From NCBI GenBank assembly GCA_016200325.1, contig JACQEZ010000001.1, positions 186,001-250,000 of the forward strand: a stretch of 64,000 bases of DNA, read 5' to 3'. A model generated the notes under the pieces. That model made no database searches and was not told the DNA's origin. It saw only the letters and a list, made by a program, of their open reading frames with translations. Origin of the DNA: Candidatus Manganitrophaceae bacterium. GTDB taxonomy: Bacteria; Nitrospirota; Nitrospiria; SBBL01; Manganitrophaceae. The translations under genes were made by a program, and so were the position numbers. Below are positions 15,924 through 26,098 of this stretch, piece after piece (position 1 is the stretch's first letter; every line of letters starts with the position of its first letter).

Positions 15924-17288
15924 ATGTTTCGTAAAGTTCAACATATTCATTTCGTCGGGATTGGCGGGGCCGGGATGAGCGGGATCGCAGAGGTGTTGCT
16001 GAACATGGGGTTTCGGGTGAGCGGATCGGACCGGGCCGAATCGGAGCAGACGCGACGGCTCGCCGCGATGGGCGGAACGATCCAGATCGGGCACGCGCCC
16101 GGAAATATCGAGGGGGCCGAAGTCCTCGTTTATTCCTCGGCGGTCCGGCCCGATAATGTCGAGCTGGTCGCCGCCCGCCAGCAGAAGGTTCCGGTGATCC
16201 CCCGCGCGGAGATGCTCGCCGAGTTGATGCGGCTTCGCTACGGCATTGCCGTCGCCGGCGCGCACGGCAAGACGACCACGACCACCATGGTCGCAACCGT
16301 CCTGGCCGAAGGGGGGCTCGATCCGACGGCGGTCATCGGCGGGAAGGTCAACAGCTTCGGCGGACATGCGAAGAAGGGGGAGGGCGATTTCCTGGTGGCG
16401 GAGGCCGATGAGAGCGATGGATCGTTTCTAAAGCTCTCGCCGACCGTGGCGGTGGTGACGACGATCGACCGGGAGCACCTCGATTACTATCGGACGTTCG
16501 AGGCGATCCAGGCGACCTTTCTCAGCTTCATCAACAAAATCCCCTTTTATGGATTGGCGGTCCTCTGCGGCGAGGATCGGGCGATTGCCGAGCTCCTTCC
16601 ACGGGTCGAAAAGCGCCACCTGACCTATGGCACCGCTTCCCATCTCGACTTGGTGGCGGAAGAGATGACGTTCCAGCCTTGGAAGACCACCTTCAAAGCG
16701 CGCTTCCGGGGGGAGCCGCTCGGCCGATTCGATCTGCCGGTGCCGGGCCGCCACAACGTTCTCAATGCCCTTGCGGCGATCGCGGTTGGGCTGGAATTGG
16801 AAATCCCGGTCGAATCGATCCGAAAAGGGCTGCACGGCTATCGCGGGGTGGAGCGGCGCTTTCAGCTCCAGGGAGAGAAAGACGGTGTCCTCGTCATCGA
16901 CGATTATGGACATCACCCGACCGAAATCCGAGCGACCCTCGCGGCGGCGAAGCGCGGATGGAATACCGAGGTACTCGTTATTTTCCAGCCGCACCGCTAC
17001 ACCCGAACGCGCGATCTGCTCGAGGATTTGACGACGGCGTTTGCCGACGCCGATCAGCTGATTCTCACCGAGATCTATCCGGCCGGCGAGCCGCCGATTC
17101 CGGGGATCGACGGCGAGCGGCTCTATCAGGCGGTGGCCGCGGCGGGTCATCCCGATGTGGTCTTTCTTCGCGACCGGTCGGAGATCGTTGCCGAAGCGCG
17201 GAAGCGGGCGACGCCGGGGATGATGGTCGTGACGCTCGGTGCCGGCGATATCTGGAAAATCGGGAAGACATTTTTAGAGGATAACTGA
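15924..17288 (+). CDS. murC: UDP-N-acetylmuramate:L-alanine ligase MurC
   Basis: 454 residues from ATG 15924 (an earlier in-frame start would read through the repeat and is rejected). MurC adds L-Ala to UDP-MurNAc. It begins FRKVQHIHFVGIGGAGMSG, the classical MurC N-terminus; ATP site AGAHGKTTTTTM, then the DESDGSFL motif, PGRHNVLNALAA and the DDYGHHPTEI motif of the C-terminal domain. No ddl or murB fusion. murB follows after 45 bases. Confidence 0.97.
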   Translation: MFRKVQHIHFVGIGGAGMSGIAEVLLNMGFRVSGSDRAESEQTRRLAAMGGTIQIGHAPGNIEGAEVLVYSSAVRPDNVELVAARQQKVPVIPRAEMLAELMRLRYGIAVAGAHGKTTTTTMVATVLAEGGLDPTAVIGGKVNSFGGHAKKGEGDFLVAEADESDGSFLKLSPTVAVVTTIDREHLDYYRTFEAIQATFLSFINKIPFYGLAVLCGEDRAIAELLPRVEKRHLTYGTASHLDLVAEEMTFQPWKTTFKARFRGEPLGRFDLPVPGRHNVLNALAAIAVGLELEIPVESIRKGLHGYRGVERRFQLQGEKDGVLVIDDYGHHPTEIRATLAAAKRGWNTEVLVIFQPHRYTRTRDLLEDLTTAFADADQLILTEIYPAGEPPIPGIDGERLYQAVAAAGHPDVVFLRDRSEIVAEARKRATPGMMVVTLGAGDIWKIGKTFLEDN

Positions 17289-17333
17289 CGGCAGCGGGGA
17301 GATCTTGCTCCCCCATTCTTACGTTTTTTAGCG

Positions 17334-18257
17334 GTGCAGATGATCCTCACGGAGAGAAAAGTGGTCTCGATTAAAAAGGCGCTCAATGGCTATCCGGGCG
17401 AAGTACGCTTCGCGGAGCCGATGGCGCCCTATACGTCGCTGAAGGTCGGCGGGCCGGCCGAGGCGATGGTCTTTCCGGAGTCGGTCTCGGAGGTTGTTTT
17501 TTTGATCTTGCGAATCGCCCACGAGCGGCTCCCCTATTTCATCTTAGGCGGCGGGAGCAATCTGATCGTCGGAGATGGCGGGGTTCCGGCGGTGGTGATC
17601 CATTTGAATCGGTTGAATCGCATTTCCTATGAGGAAGAGGGGCTGCTTTTGGCGGAAGCGGGTGTCTCATATCCCAAATTGGCGACCGAGGCGATGGCGT
17701 TGGGGCTCTCCGGGCTGGAGTTTGCCGCGGGGATTCCGGGCACCGTCGGCGGAGCGGTCGCGATGAACGCCGGAATTCCGGGCGAAGAGACCGCCGCCGT
17801 GCTCCAGGAGGTCTCCCTCGTCGATGAGGCAGGCGATCTCCGAACGTTGTCCAAGGAGACGATCCGATTCGAATATCGGACAGCGGCGCTCCCGAAGGGG
17901 ATCATCGTCTCGGCGGCGTTCCGGCTGACGCCGGCGCCGGCGGAGCAGGTCGAGGAGAAACTGCGGCGGCTCCTCAAGCGACGCCGGGAGACGCAGCCGC
18001 TTGCCTTCCCCAACGTCGGCTCGGTCTTCAAGAATCCTCCAGGCGATTTTGCCGGAAGGTTGGTCGAGTCGGTCGGTCTGAAAGGACACCAGATCGGCGA
18101 TGCACAGATCTCCGAGCGGCATGGCAATTTCATCGTCAACCTCGGCCAGGCAAAGGCGGGCGATGTTCTCGCCCTGGTTGAATTAATGCAAACACGGGTG
18201 AAAGCGCAGTGTGGAATCGATCTGGCGCTGGAAGCCAAAGTGGTGGGATCGATTTGA
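17334..18257 (+). CDS. murB: UDP-N-acetylenolpyruvoylglucosamine reductase MurB
   Basis: 307 residues. FAD enzyme that reduces UDP-GlcNAc-enolpyruvate to UDP-MurNAc with NADPH. Motifs: APYTSLKVGGPAE, LGGGSNLIVGDGGVP, EFAAGIPGTVGGAVAMNAG for FAD binding and NVGSVFKNP with the catalytic serine near residue 228; GSVFKNP suggests the type II (Bacillus-like) form. The start is GTG 17334 or ATG 17340, neither with a clear ribosome site; the difference is two residues. One base separates its stop from the ddl start. Confidence 0.96.
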   Translation: MQMILTERKVVSIKKALNGYPGEVRFAEPMAPYTSLKVGGPAEAMVFPESVSEVVFLILRIAHERLPYFILGGGSNLIVGDGGVPAVVIHLNRLNRISYEEEGLLLAEAGVSYPKLATEAMALGLSGLEFAAGIPGTVGGAVAMNAGIPGEETAAVLQEVSLVDEAGDLRTLSKETIRFEYRTAALPKGIIVSAAFRLTPAPAEQVEEKLRRLLKRRRETQPLAFPNVGSVFKNPPGDFAGRLVESVGLKGHQIGDAQISERHGNFIVNLGQAKAGDVLALVELMQTRVKAQCGIDLALEAKVVGSI

Positions 18258-18258
18258 G

Positions 18259-19191
18259 ATGGCGTTAGAACCTTTTTTGGGAAAACGGATCGGTGTATTG
18301 ATGGGAGGGATGTCCGCCGAGCGGGAGGTCTCGCTCCGAAGCGGTCGGGCGATCGCGGCGGCGCTGGAGCGGCTCGGCTATCTGCAGGTACCGATCGACG
18401 TCGACACCGACGCGGCGCAGACCCTCCGCGAGGCGCGGATCGAAGTCGCTTTTATCGCCTTGCACGGCCGCTATGGAGAAGATGGAGCAATCCAAGGGAT
18501 GCTGGAGGTGATGCAGATTCCTTATACCGGATCGGGTCTCTTGGCCAGTGCGCTGGGGATGGACAAGATCGCCTCTCACGGACTGTTTCAGTCGCACGGC
18601 CTCCCCGTTCCCGACTTCTTTGTATTGACTGAAGAGGGACAGACGAGGTTCCGAATCGATCGCCTCCCGTTCGGTTTTCCGGTCGTGGTGAAACCGGCGA
18701 TGGAGGGATCGAGCGTCGGAGTGACGATTGTCTCGGCAGCGGGGGAGATTGATGCCGCGCTCAAAGAAGCCTTTCGCTATGGCCCCCGGATTCTGATCGA
18801 ACGATACATCCCGGGTCGTGAGGTCCAGGTGGGAATCTTGGGAGGCAAGGCGCTTGGGGCGATTGAGATCCGCTCGAAGACGACCTTCTACGACTACACG
18901 GCGAAATATGTTCCGGGGATGTCGGAGCATCTCTTTCCGGCGCCCCTTTCGGCCGAGGTTTACAAAACGGTCCTCGACTGTGGGCTTCGGGCCCATCAGG
19001 CGTTGGGCTGCAGCGGCTACAGCCGGGTCGATCTGCGTGTCGATCCGGAGATGCGGCCCTATCTGCTCGAGGTGAACACCCTGCCGGGGATGACGGAGAC
19101 GAGCCTGCTTCCGGAGATCGCGCGCGGGGTCGGCATCGATTTCGATCAGCTGGTAGAACAGATTTTAGAGACAGCGGGATTAGGAAAGTAG
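18259..19191 (+). CDS. ddl: D-alanine:D-alanine ligase
   Basis: 310-residue ATP-grasp enzyme supplying D-Ala-D-Ala for MurF. Start ATG at 18259 lies one base past the murB TGA; a longer in-frame reading inside murB is rejected. Visible motifs: RIGVLMGGMSAEREVSLRSG at the N-terminus, HGRYGEDGAIQGMLE with PYTGSGLLASALGMDK, VVKPAMEGSSVGV, and the C-terminal LEVNTLPGMTETSLLP. The tyrosine in PYTGS-type and the serine of EREVSLRS agree with D-Ala rather than D-lactate specificity. Confidence 0.97.
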   Translation: MALEPFLGKRIGVLMGGMSAEREVSLRSGRAIAAALERLGYLQVPIDVDTDAAQTLREARIEVAFIALHGRYGEDGAIQGMLEVMQIPYTGSGLLASALGMDKIASHGLFQSHGLPVPDFFVLTEEGQTRFRIDRLPFGFPVVVKPAMEGSSVGVTIVSAAGEIDAALKEAFRYGPRILIERYIPGREVQVGILGGKALGAIEIRSKTTFYDYTAKYVPGMSEHLFPAPLSAEVYKTVLDCGLRAHQALGCSGYSRVDLRVDPEMRPYLLEVNTLPGMTETSLLPEIARGVGIDFDQLVEQILETAGLGK

Positions 19192-19224
19192 ACCCGACTT
19201 CGGTCTTGTCAGAATGGAATTTAA

Positions 19225-20055
19225 ATGAGAGCGATTGCGATTCAGCGGAATAGAAAGCGACGGGTCCGGTTCTCCTGGGCGAAGATGGTTGCCTGGGGAC
19301 GGCCGGTGCTCTTTGCACTCCTGTTGGGCGGCCTGTTCTTCGGCCTTTATGCCGGGAGCCGGCGGCTCGCCACGGCGCCCTTCTTTGAGGTGAGGGAGAT
19401 CCGGTGGCAAGGCCTGCGTCATTTAAAAGAAGCAGAGATGACGGCGCGCTTCCGGTCGATCTTGGGGCGAAATCTCTTTCGGCTCGACCTCGCCGACATT
19501 CAGGGGCAGCTTCAGGCGAATCCGTGGGTCAAAGAGGCGGTGGTTCGAAAAGATTTTCCCGATCAGCTGACCTTCATCGTGACCGAGCGGGTCCCGACCG
19601 CGGTCGAGATCGAGGCGTCGCGTGGGCCGATCCTCCGCGATCAAGAGGGGGCTATTCTGGAGCGGGGGGGAACTCCCCCGGAAGCGTTGCCGCGGCTCCT
19701 TCATTATAATCCGGCCTCCTATGCCAAGGGGCTGCAACTCGCCTCCTTTCTCTCCGAGTCGCTCAAGCGAGAGGCGGCCGACGGCCGACCGGCGTTTGTC
19801 GTCGACCTGGCCGACCCGGAAGACCTGGTGGTTCATCTGTCGGAGGGGGTGCTCCATTTCGGCGAAGGGGACTATCTGGAGCGCTGGCAGCGTTTTCTTG
19901 AAATTCGGTCGGATCTGGAACGGCGGGGAATTGCAAATCGAGAGATCGATCTCCGTTTTCAGAAAAAAGTGGTCGTGAAAGGAGGGTTCACTCGCGGCAG
20001 GGGAGGGGTGGATCTGCCAGGATGGTCGGGCGATCAGCGGAAGAGTTCGTTTTAA
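19225..20055 (+). CDS. ftsQ: Cell division protein FtsQ
   Basis: 276 residues: basic cytoplasmic N-terminus, one membrane helix (about 29-46), then a POTRA domain (about 52-120, FEVREIRWQGLRHLKE through VKEAVVRKDFPDQLTFIV) and a beta domain ending near residue 250. FtsQ links FtsL/FtsB to the divisome in the periplasm. The last 25 residues are rich in glycine and arginine and are not conserved. Position between ddl and ftsA supports the call. Confidence 0.93.
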   Translation: MRAIAIQRNRKRRVRFSWAKMVAWGRPVLFALLLGGLFFGLYAGSRRLATAPFFEVREIRWQGLRHLKEAEMTARFRSILGRNLFRLDLADIQGQLQANPWVKEAVVRKDFPDQLTFIVTERVPTAVEIEASRGPILRDQEGAILERGGTPPEALPRLLHYNPASYAKGLQLASFLSESLKREAADGRPAFVVDLADPEDLVVHLSEGVLHFGEGDYLERWQRFLEIRSDLERRGIANREIDLRFQKKVVVKGGFTRGRGGVDLPGWSGDQRKSSF

Positions 20056-20126
20056 TCGGCAATAGTGTCGGGCCGCCACGGCCGACCGGTGAGGGGGCTT
20101 GAACGAGCCCGCTCAAGGAGGATCTC

Positions 20127-21359
20127 TTGGCAAAGCGTGACAACATTTTGGTCGGACTCGATGTCGGAACGACGAAGATCTGCGCCATCGTCGGCGAGGT
20201 CGTCGATGAGAAGCGGATCGATATCGTCGGGATCGGGACCCACCCCTCAAAAGGATTGAAAAAGGGGATGGTGGTCAACATCGAAAGCACCGTCGAGTCG
20301 ATCAAGCGGGCGGTCGAGGAGGCCGAGCTGATGGCGGGGGTCGAGATCAATGCGGTTTATACCGGCATCGCGGGGGGCCATATCAAAGGGCTCAACAGCC
20401 GCGGCGTCATCGCCGTCAAAGACCATGAGGTGACCCGGGCCGACATCGCGCGGGTGATCGACGCCGCGAAGGCGGTCGCGATTCCGATGGATCGAGAGAT
20501 CCTTCATGTTCTTCCGCAGGAGTTTATCGTTGACAGTCAAGACGGGATCAAAGACCCGCTCGGGATGTCGGGGGTGCGGCTCGAAGCAGAGGTCCACATC
20601 ATCACCGGGCTCGTCACCTCCGCACAAAATATCGTGAAGAGCATCAATCGGGCCGGATTGCAGATGTCGGAGATGATCCTCCAGCCGCTCGCCTCCAGCG
20701 AAGCGGTCCTGACGCCGGAGGAGCGGGAGCTGGGGGTCGTCATGGTCGACATCGGCGGCGGGACGACCGACATCGCCACCTTTATCGAGGGGAGTGTCCG
20801 GCACACGGCGGTTTTGGCGGTCGGGGGGAGCCACTTTACGAATGACATCGCCATCGGATTACGGACCCCGCCGGCGGATGCCGAGAAGATCAAGATTAAA
20901 TATGGCTGCGCCTCCACCGAGATGGTGAAAGACAATGAGACGATTGAGGTGCCGAGCGTGGGGGGGCGTCCGCCGCGGGTCCTCTCGCGCCAGCTGCTGG
21001 CCGAGATCATCGAGCCGCGGGCCGAGGAGATCTTTATGCTGGTGGCGCGCGAGATCGAACGAATGGGTTTTGAAGATCGGGTCGCCTCCGGCGTGGTCAT
21101 CACGGGAGGAACCTCTTGTTTAAACGGAATGGTTGAGGTGGCCGAGCGGGTGCTCGGCCTTCCGGTCCGCCGCGGCATTCCGGCGGGGATGGGGGGACTG
21201 ATCGACGTGGTTGGAAGCCCGATGTATGCGACCGGCGCGGGGCTGATCCTTTATGCATTTAGGAATCAAGAAAAAGAAGATCATCGCAGGGGAGGAAAGG
21301 GCAATCTGCTTCAGCGGATCAGGAGCCAGATGAAAAGTTGGGTGAAGGAGTTCTTTTAA
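20127..21359 (+). CDS. ftsA: Cell division actin-like protein FtsA
   Basis: 410 residues, normal length. FtsA is an actin-fold ATPase that tethers FtsZ to the membrane. N-terminal phosphate motif ILVGLDVGTTKICAIVGE, the 1C SHS2 subdomain (about 85-165), [11 protein letters not shown] for phosphate 2 and the adenosine-region VITGGTSCLNG. The C-terminus QRIRSQMKSWVKEFF is the expected amphipathic membrane helix. Start is TTG at 20127 with a full AAGGAGG about 6 bases upstream. Confidence 0.97.
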   Translation: MAKRDNILVGLDVGTTKICAIVGEVVDEKRIDIVGIGTHPSKGLKKGMVVNIESTVESIKRAVEEAELMAGVEINAVYTGIAGGHIKGLNSRGVIAVKDHEVTRADIARVIDAAKAVAIPMDREILHVLPQEFIVDSQDGIKDPLGMSGVRLEAEVHIITGLVTSAQNIVKSINRAGLQMSEMILQPLASSEAVLTPEERELGVVMVDIGGGTTDIATFIEGSVRHTAVLAVGGSHFTNDIAIGLRTPPADAEKIKIKYGCASTEMVKDNETIEVPSVGGRPPRVLSRQLLAEIIEPRAEEIFMLVAREIERMGFEDRVASGVVITGGTSCLNGMVEVAERVLGLPVRRGIPAGMGGLIDVVGSPMYATGAGLILYAFRNQEKEDHRRGGKGNLLQRIRSQMKSWVKEFF

Positions 21360-21431
21360 AAACAATTCAGGGTCTTGATCCGAAGATGAAGGTTGCTTCA
21401 TCCCGAATCGACTCAAAAGAAGGAGGTCTGG

Positions 21432-22574
21432 ATGTTTCTCTTTGATGAGGAGGAACAAGATGCGACATCGGCGAGGATCAAAGTCGTCGGGGTCGGAGGG
21501 GGAGGCTGCAATGCGGTCAACAGCATGATTCATTGCGGTCTCCAGGGGGTCGATTTCATAGCGGCCAATACCGATATCCAAGCGCTGACGCTGAATCGGG
21601 CGGCAAACAAAATTCAGCTCGGCACCAAGCTGACGCGCGGTCTGGGGGCCGGGGCGAGACCGCAGGTCGGCCGGGAGTCGGCGCTGGAGACGGTCGATCA
21701 GATTCGTGAGGCGCTGGCCGGCGCCGACATGGTTTTTGTCACCGCCGGAATGGGGGGCGGCACCGGCACCGGCGCCGCCCCGATCATCGCCAACATCGCC
21801 AAAGAGATGGGGGCGCTGACGGTCGGCGTGGTGACCAAGCCGTTTCAATTTGAAGGGGCACGGCGCTCCCATCAGGCGGAAGAGGGGGTCTTCGAGATGA
21901 AAAAGGCCTGCCATACCGTCATTATCATCCCGAACCAGCGTCTTCTCAATGTCGTGGAGAAGGGGACGCCGCTTCGCTCTTCGTTCATGGTGGTCGACGA
22001 CATCCTCCGGCAGGCGGTCCAAGGGATCTCCGATCTGATTACGACCCCCGGTTTGGTCAACGTCGATTTTGCCGATGTCCGGACGATCATGTCTCACACC
22101 GGCCGCGCTGTGATGGGGATGGGGATTTCAAAAGGAGAAAATCGGGCGGTCGATGCGGCACAGAAAGCGATCTCCAGCCCCTTGCTGGAGGACAGCTCGA
22201 TCGAGGGGGCGCGCGGTGTGCTGATCAATATTACCGGCGGTCCCGATCTTTCACTCGGCGAAGTCGATGAGGCGTCGTCGATTATTCAGAAAACGGTTGA
22301 TCCGGAGGCGAACATTATTTTCGGATCGGTGATCTCGGAAAGCTTGACCGATGAAATCAAGGTGACGGTGATTGCGACCGGCTTTGAAGAAAACGAGCGG
22401 CGCGAAGAGACGACCGACGGCGAGGGCCGCCCGATGAAGCGGGGAAACCCGAAGTCGCTCGACCGCGGAAACTATTTAAGAAAAGTGGTTCGTGAGGGGG
22501 GTAAAGAGGTCATCCGAATGGAGGGGGACGACGAGTGGGACGTCCCGGCATTTTTAAGGAAGCAGGCCGACTAG
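21432..22574 (+). CDS. ftsZ: Cell division GTPase FtsZ
   Basis: 380 residues from the ATG at 21432, which has AAGGAGG five bases upstream; an in-frame ATG 13 codons earlier lacks a site. FtsZ polymerises into the Z-ring. Tubulin signature [11 protein letters not shown]-terminal [13 protein letters not shown]7-loop [11 protein letters not shown] with the catalytic aspartate, and a C-terminal peptide [12 protein letters not shown] that binds FtsA and other partners. The linker is short. Last canonical gene of the dcw cluster. Confidence 0.98.
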   Translation: MFLFDEEEQDATSARIKVVGVGGGGCNAVNSMIHCGLQGVDFIAANTDIQALTLNRAANKIQLGTKLTRGLGAGARPQVGRESALETVDQIREALAGADMVFVTAGMGGGTGTGAAPIIANIAKEMGALTVGVVTKPFQFEGARRSHQAEEGVFEMKKACHTVIIIPNQRLLNVVEKGTPLRSSFMVVDDILRQAVQGISDLITTPGLVNVDFADVRTIMSHTGRAVMGMGISKGENRAVDAAQKAISSPLLEDSSIEGARGVLINITGGPDLSLGEVDEASSIIQKTVDPEANIIFGSVISESLTDEIKVTVIATGFEENERREETTDGEGRPMKRGNPKSLDRGNYLRKVVREGGKEVIRMEGDDEWDVPAFLRKQAD

Positions 22575-22664
22575 CCGAGGAGGGAACCGGTCTTTGGTGT
22601 CGGAATTCTGGAAAAAGGGAAACGCGCTCTTCTTAATCCGACCTTCTCTATGGAGGGAGAAGCC

Positions 22665-23423
22665 ATGGCCATTCTTACGCAGATGCAACCGTATCAGTGG
22701 GTTCAAAATAGCGGCGAAGGATATATCGTTCTTCCGAAATTAAGCCACCCGGGGGTGTTCCACTTCTTCGGGACCCGTTTCCTCTCCGATCCCGGCACCG
22801 TTCAAACCGGACCGGAGAGGATTGCATCGATGATCCGTCTCCGGCAGGTCCATGGAGACCGGATCTGTCCTGTTCCTGAAGAGGCGCCGGAGATGAAGAG
22901 CCCTTCCGAAGAGGTCTGGGCGGGCGATGCGCTGGTCACCCACCGTCCGTATGAGCTGATTACGGTGCGGACTGCAGATTGTGTTCCGGTCCTTCTCTAC
23001 GATCCGATTCGGCGGGTTGTCTCGGCGACGCACGCCGGTTGGCGGGGAACGGTGTTGAACATCGCAGGGAAGGCGGTGCAAGAGATGACGGTCCGGTATG
23101 GTTCCGATCCGAACCTCCTCCTCGCCGGGATCGGCCCCTGCATCGGTCCCTGTTGTTACGAGGTGGGAAAAGAGGTCTGGGGAGAGGTCGAGCGAAAATT
23201 TGCGCCTGGGGCGGACGTGGTATTCCACGAAGGGGATGGAAAGGCCAAGCTCGATCTGGCGCGGCTGAATGCATTGCAGCTGATTCAGGCCGGACTTCAA
23301 GCCGACAAGATCGCCTTCTCCGGCCTCTGCACCGCCTGTCTTCCGGGACTTTTTTATTCTTATCGCCGGGATGGAAAGAAGATGGGAAATATGATCAGCG
23401 GAATCATGCTCGCCGAGGCCTGA
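22665..23423 (+). CDS. pgeF: Purine nucleoside phosphorylase-like, multicopper-oxidase-fold protein (PgeF/YfiH family)
   Basis: 252 residues from ATG 22665, chosen because GGAGG at 22652-22656 would serve it; the ATG at 22650 overlaps that site. Family members are purine nucleoside phosphorylases and adenosine deaminases; E. coli YfiH/PgeF corrects peptidoglycan precursors with a wrong first amino acid. Zinc-site motifs are seen: RQVHGD, HAGWRGTV and GPCIGPCCYEVG, and a C-terminal GLCTAC. Genes of this family often follow ftsZ, which fits a link to cell-wall quality control. Confidence 0.92.
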   Translation: MAILTQMQPYQWVQNSGEGYIVLPKLSHPGVFHFFGTRFLSDPGTVQTGPERIASMIRLRQVHGDRICPVPEEAPEMKSPSEEVWAGDALVTHRPYELITVRTADCVPVLLYDPIRRVVSATHAGWRGTVLNIAGKAVQEMTVRYGSDPNLLLAGIGPCIGPCCYEVGKEVWGEVERKFAPGADVVFHEGDGKAKLDLARLNALQLIQAGLQADKIAFSGLCTACLPGLFYSYRRDGKKMGNMISGIMLAEA

Positions 23424-23442
23424 CCGAGGGTGGGCTGATCCG

Positions 23443-24138
23443 ATGAAAGCGGTGGCGCAACGCGTCGATCAGATTGTAAAAAGAGTTCGGGAGGCGGCTC
23501 GCCGCGCGGGGCGGAATGCCGAGGAGATCACCTTGGTTGCCGCCTCGAAAGGGGTCGATGTCGGCCCCATCCGGGAGGCGGCGGCGGCGGGGATCGCCGT
23601 CTTCGGCGAGAATCGGGTCCAGGAAGCGCGGGCTAAATTTGTCGATTTTATCAATGGCGGCCTCTTCTCGGAGAGAGAGCCGGTTTCGGTCGATTTGATC
23701 GGACCGCTTCAGACGAACAAGGTCAAGCAGGCGGTCGGCTTCTTTTCAAAAATTCACTCCATCGACTCCCTTCGCCTGGCCGAGAAGGTTGCACAGGAGG
23801 CGGAGCGGCGGGGGATCATCCAGTCGGTATTGATTGAAGTGAACGTCGGAGGGGAAGCGAGCAAACATGGCGTCTCCGTCGCGGAGGTGCCGGCGTTGGT
23901 GGCGGCGCTCCGGAGGCTCCCTTCCCTCTCCCTCGAGGGGCTAATGACCGTTCCACCGCCGACTGCCGATCCGGAGGGGGCGCGCCCTTTTTTTTCAACG
24001 TTGCGGCGGCTGGGGGAGGATCTTGGCTTGCAGCGCTTCTCAATGGGGATGTCGGCCGACTTTGAGATCGCGATCGAAGAGGGGGCCACCTCGGTTCGGA
24101 TCGGAACGGCGCTCTTCGGGCCGAGAAGAAAAGGATAG
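23443..24138 (+). CDS. yggS: PLP homeostasis protein, YggS/PROSC family
   Basis: 231-residue, single-domain alanine-racemase-like barrel that binds pyridoxal phosphate and buffers its level in the cytoplasm. PLP lysine 36 in LVAASKGVD, then [20 protein letters not shown], and the phosphate-binding [22 protein letters not shown] near the C-terminus. Stands between pgeF and proC, an arrangement common in Gram-negative and Gram-positive bacteria. Confidence 0.95.
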   Translation: MKAVAQRVDQIVKRVREAARRAGRNAEEITLVAASKGVDVGPIREAAAAGIAVFGENRVQEARAKFVDFINGGLFSEREPVSVDLIGPLQTNKVKQAVGFFSKIHSIDSLRLAEKVAQEAERRGIIQSVLIEVNVGGEASKHGVSVAEVPALVAALRRLPSLSLEGLMTVPPPTADPEGARPFFSTLRRLGEDLGLQRFSMGMSADFEIAIEEGATSVRIGTALFGPRRKG

Positions 24139-24181
24139 AAAGAAGACCGGCCAGGGCAATTAGGAGAGAGAAGCCAGGAGC

Positions 24182-24217
24182 CAGAATTCAGAAGAAACGA
24201 TTTTATTCTGACTTCTG
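24182..24217. repeat. Hairpin-forming inverted repeat between yggS and proC
   Basis: CAGAATTCAGAA (24182-24193) and TTCTGACTTCTG (24206-24217) pair at 11 of 12 positions around a 12-base loop, with related word repeats (GCCAGGAGCCAG) just before. The style, short repeated words in both orientations, resembles the element at 15838-15906. No T-run follows, so it is not an obvious terminator. Confidence 0.65.
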
Positions 24218-24243
24218 TGCATTTTGAATGCTGATGGACTGAA

Positions 24244-25074
24244 ATGAAAAAACAATCCACTAAACTTCCGACGCGGCTTTCCTTTCTCGGGTCGGGGAAC
24301 ATGGCCGAGGCAATCATGAAGGGGGTGCTCGCCGCCGGACTCTTTAAGGCGGGGGATCTGCTCGCCTCGGATGTTTCGGAGGCGCGGCTTAAATTAATCC
24401 ACCAAAAATATGGGATCCGGACGACACGAAACAACCGAGAGGCGGTGCGCGAAGGGGACCTCGTCGTCCTGGGGGTTAAACCGACCGTCGTCGACAGCGT
24501 GTTGGCCGAGATCAAATCGGAGTTGAAAGAAAAGTTGCTCGTCTCGGTGGCCGCCGGCATTCCCCTCTCACGGCTGGCGGCGAGTCTGGAGAGAGAAGCG
24601 AAGATCATCCGGGCGATGCCGAATGCGCCGGCGTTGGTTCAGGCGGGGGCGACGGTCCTCTCGCCCGGCAAAGGGGTGGCGCAGGAGACGCTCGATCTGG
24701 TCCTTCAAATCTTCAACTCGATCGGAAAGAGTTGGCTGTTGGAAGAGCGTTACCTCGATGCGGTGACCGGCCTCTCGGGAAGCGGCCCGGCTTTTGTCTT
24801 CGTGATGATCGAAGCGATGGCGGATGGCGGGGTGAAGAGCGGGCTCTCCCGTGAAGTGGCGCTCTCGCTGGCAACGCAGACCGTTCTGGGGGCGGCCCAG
24901 ATGGCGCTGCAGACCGGAGAGCATCCGGCGCGGCTGAAAGATTTCGTCGCCTCCCCAGGCGGGACGACGATCGCGGGTCTCCATAAACTCGAAGAGGGGA
25001 AGATCCGGTCGGCCTTCATCTCGGCGGTCGAGGCGGCAACGCGGCGTTCGGAGGAATTGGGAAGAAGTAAGTAA
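24244..25074 (+). CDS. proC: Pyrroline-5-carboxylate reductase
   Basis: 276 residues. Last step of proline synthesis: reduces pyrroline-5-carboxylate with NAD(P)H. N-terminal Rossmann motif [35 protein letters not shown], and the C-terminal [16 protein letters not shown] and [17 protein letters not shown] motifs. Start ATG at 24244 after the hairpin repeat. It lies in the yggS-proC-yggT-divIVA order often seen after ftsZ. Confidence 0.97.
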   Translation: MKKQSTKLPTRLSFLGSGNMAEAIMKGVLAAGLFKAGDLLASDVSEARLKLIHQKYGIRTTRNNREAVREGDLVVLGVKPTVVDSVLAEIKSELKEKLLVSVAAGIPLSRLAASLEREAKIIRAMPNAPALVQAGATVLSPGKGVAQETLDLVLQIFNSIGKSWLLEERYLDAVTGLSGSGPAFVFVMIEAMADGGVKSGLSREVALSLATQTVLGAAQMALQTGEHPARLKDFVASPGGTTIAGLHKLEEGKIRSAFISAVEAATRRSEELGRSK

Positions 25075-25188
25075 GAATAACCCGAAAAATACGGGATAAA
25101 GTGCCAAATTTCGTCATGACATGGTATATTATCTTCTGCGACGGGCGGTGAAAACAGAGCAGTTGGGTAGAGCGGGTAAGGAGAGGCG

Positions 25189-25488
25189 ATGTTCATTGCG
25201 GCAAATTTTGTTTCTGCGCTGGCCACGGTCGTGGACACACTGCTTAACTTCTATATGTGGGTCATTATTATCCGGGCGCTCCTCTCTTGGGTCAACCCTG
25301 ATCCATACAATCCAATCGTTCAGTTCCTTTATAAAATCACCGAGCCGGTTCTCTACCCGATTCGACGGATGATGGGAACCTATAATATCGGCATTGACCT
25401 CTCGCCGATGCTCGTCATCCTCTTGATCGTTTTTTTAAGGCAGTTTTTGGTCAGCTCGCTTTACGAACTTGCAATCCGCCTTCGGTAA
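25189..25488 (+). CDS. yggT: YggT-family membrane protein
   Basis: 99 residues with two membrane helices (about 12-31 and 66-88) and the family motif RALLSWVNPDPYNPIVQFLYKITEPVLYPIRR in the loop (positions about 29-60). YggT proteins (YlmG in plants and Bacillus) take part in osmotic tolerance or in distribution of division or nucleoid material; the exact role is unknown. Located between proC and divIVA, as in many bacteria. Confidence 0.92.
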   Translation: MFIAANFVSALATVVDTLLNFYMWVIIIRALLSWVNPDPYNPIVQFLYKITEPVLYPIRRMMGTYNIGIDLSPMLVILLIVFLRQFLVSSLYELAIRLR

Positions 25489-25535
25489 CGAAGGTGGGGC
25501 CGGGAAAGAAGTCCCCGCCCCAAGGAGGGTGCACG

Positions 25536-26015
25536 ATGAAATATACACCGATCGATATTCGCCAGTTGACCTTCTCCGTCGGCTTCCGCGGCTATGCCAC
25601 CGGGGAGGTCAATGCGTTTTTAGAGAGCCTTGCCACCGAGATTGAAGAGGTCTTGAAGGAAAATGCCGATCTTCGGGAACGGGTGGAAGAGCAAGGGGGA
25701 CAGATTGCGGAGCTGAAGAAAGCGGAGGGGGCGCTTACCACTACATTGCTCATGGCGCAGAAGGCGATCGAGGAGATGAAACGGAGCGCACAAAAAGAAG
25801 GGGAATTGATCATCCGCCAAGCAGAGCTGCGCGCCGAGGAGATCAGCCGATCGGCGGTCAAAGAGGGCACGCAACTTCACGGGGAGATCCTCCGCCTTCG
25901 GCAGCAGCGCGACTTTTTTGTTGAGAAGGTCCGTTCCTTGATGCAAAATCTTGAAAAAACATTGCAGTGGGAAGAAGAGAAGGCGGCCGATAAGGAAGGA
26001 GAGCCGTCTGTCTGA
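25536..26015 (+). CDS. divIVA: DivIVA-domain protein
   Basis: 159 residues from ATG 25536 with a strong AAGGAGG eight bases upstream. Starts YTPIDIRQLTFSVGFRGY, the DivIVA lipid-binding head with the conserved FxxxxRGY, followed by EVNAFLESLATEIEE and a long coiled coil to about residue 145. DivIVA proteins sense membrane curvature and organise division or polar growth. In a Gram-negative-type cell this family is less usual but occurs in Nitrospirota and deltaproteobacterial groups. Confidence 0.93.
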   Translation: MKYTPIDIRQLTFSVGFRGYATGEVNAFLESLATEIEEVLKENADLRERVEEQGGQIAELKKAEGALTTTLLMAQKAIEEMKRSAQKEGELIIRQAELRAEEISRSAVKEGTQLHGEILRLRQQRDFFVEKVRSLMQNLEKTLQWEEEKAADKEGEPSV

Positions 26016-26098
26016 GAGCGGTGGGTTCGGTATCCAGGAATATTTTATGAAGTGGACGGAAGAGGGATCATCCACCTGCACATCGATCAGGAGGAGAG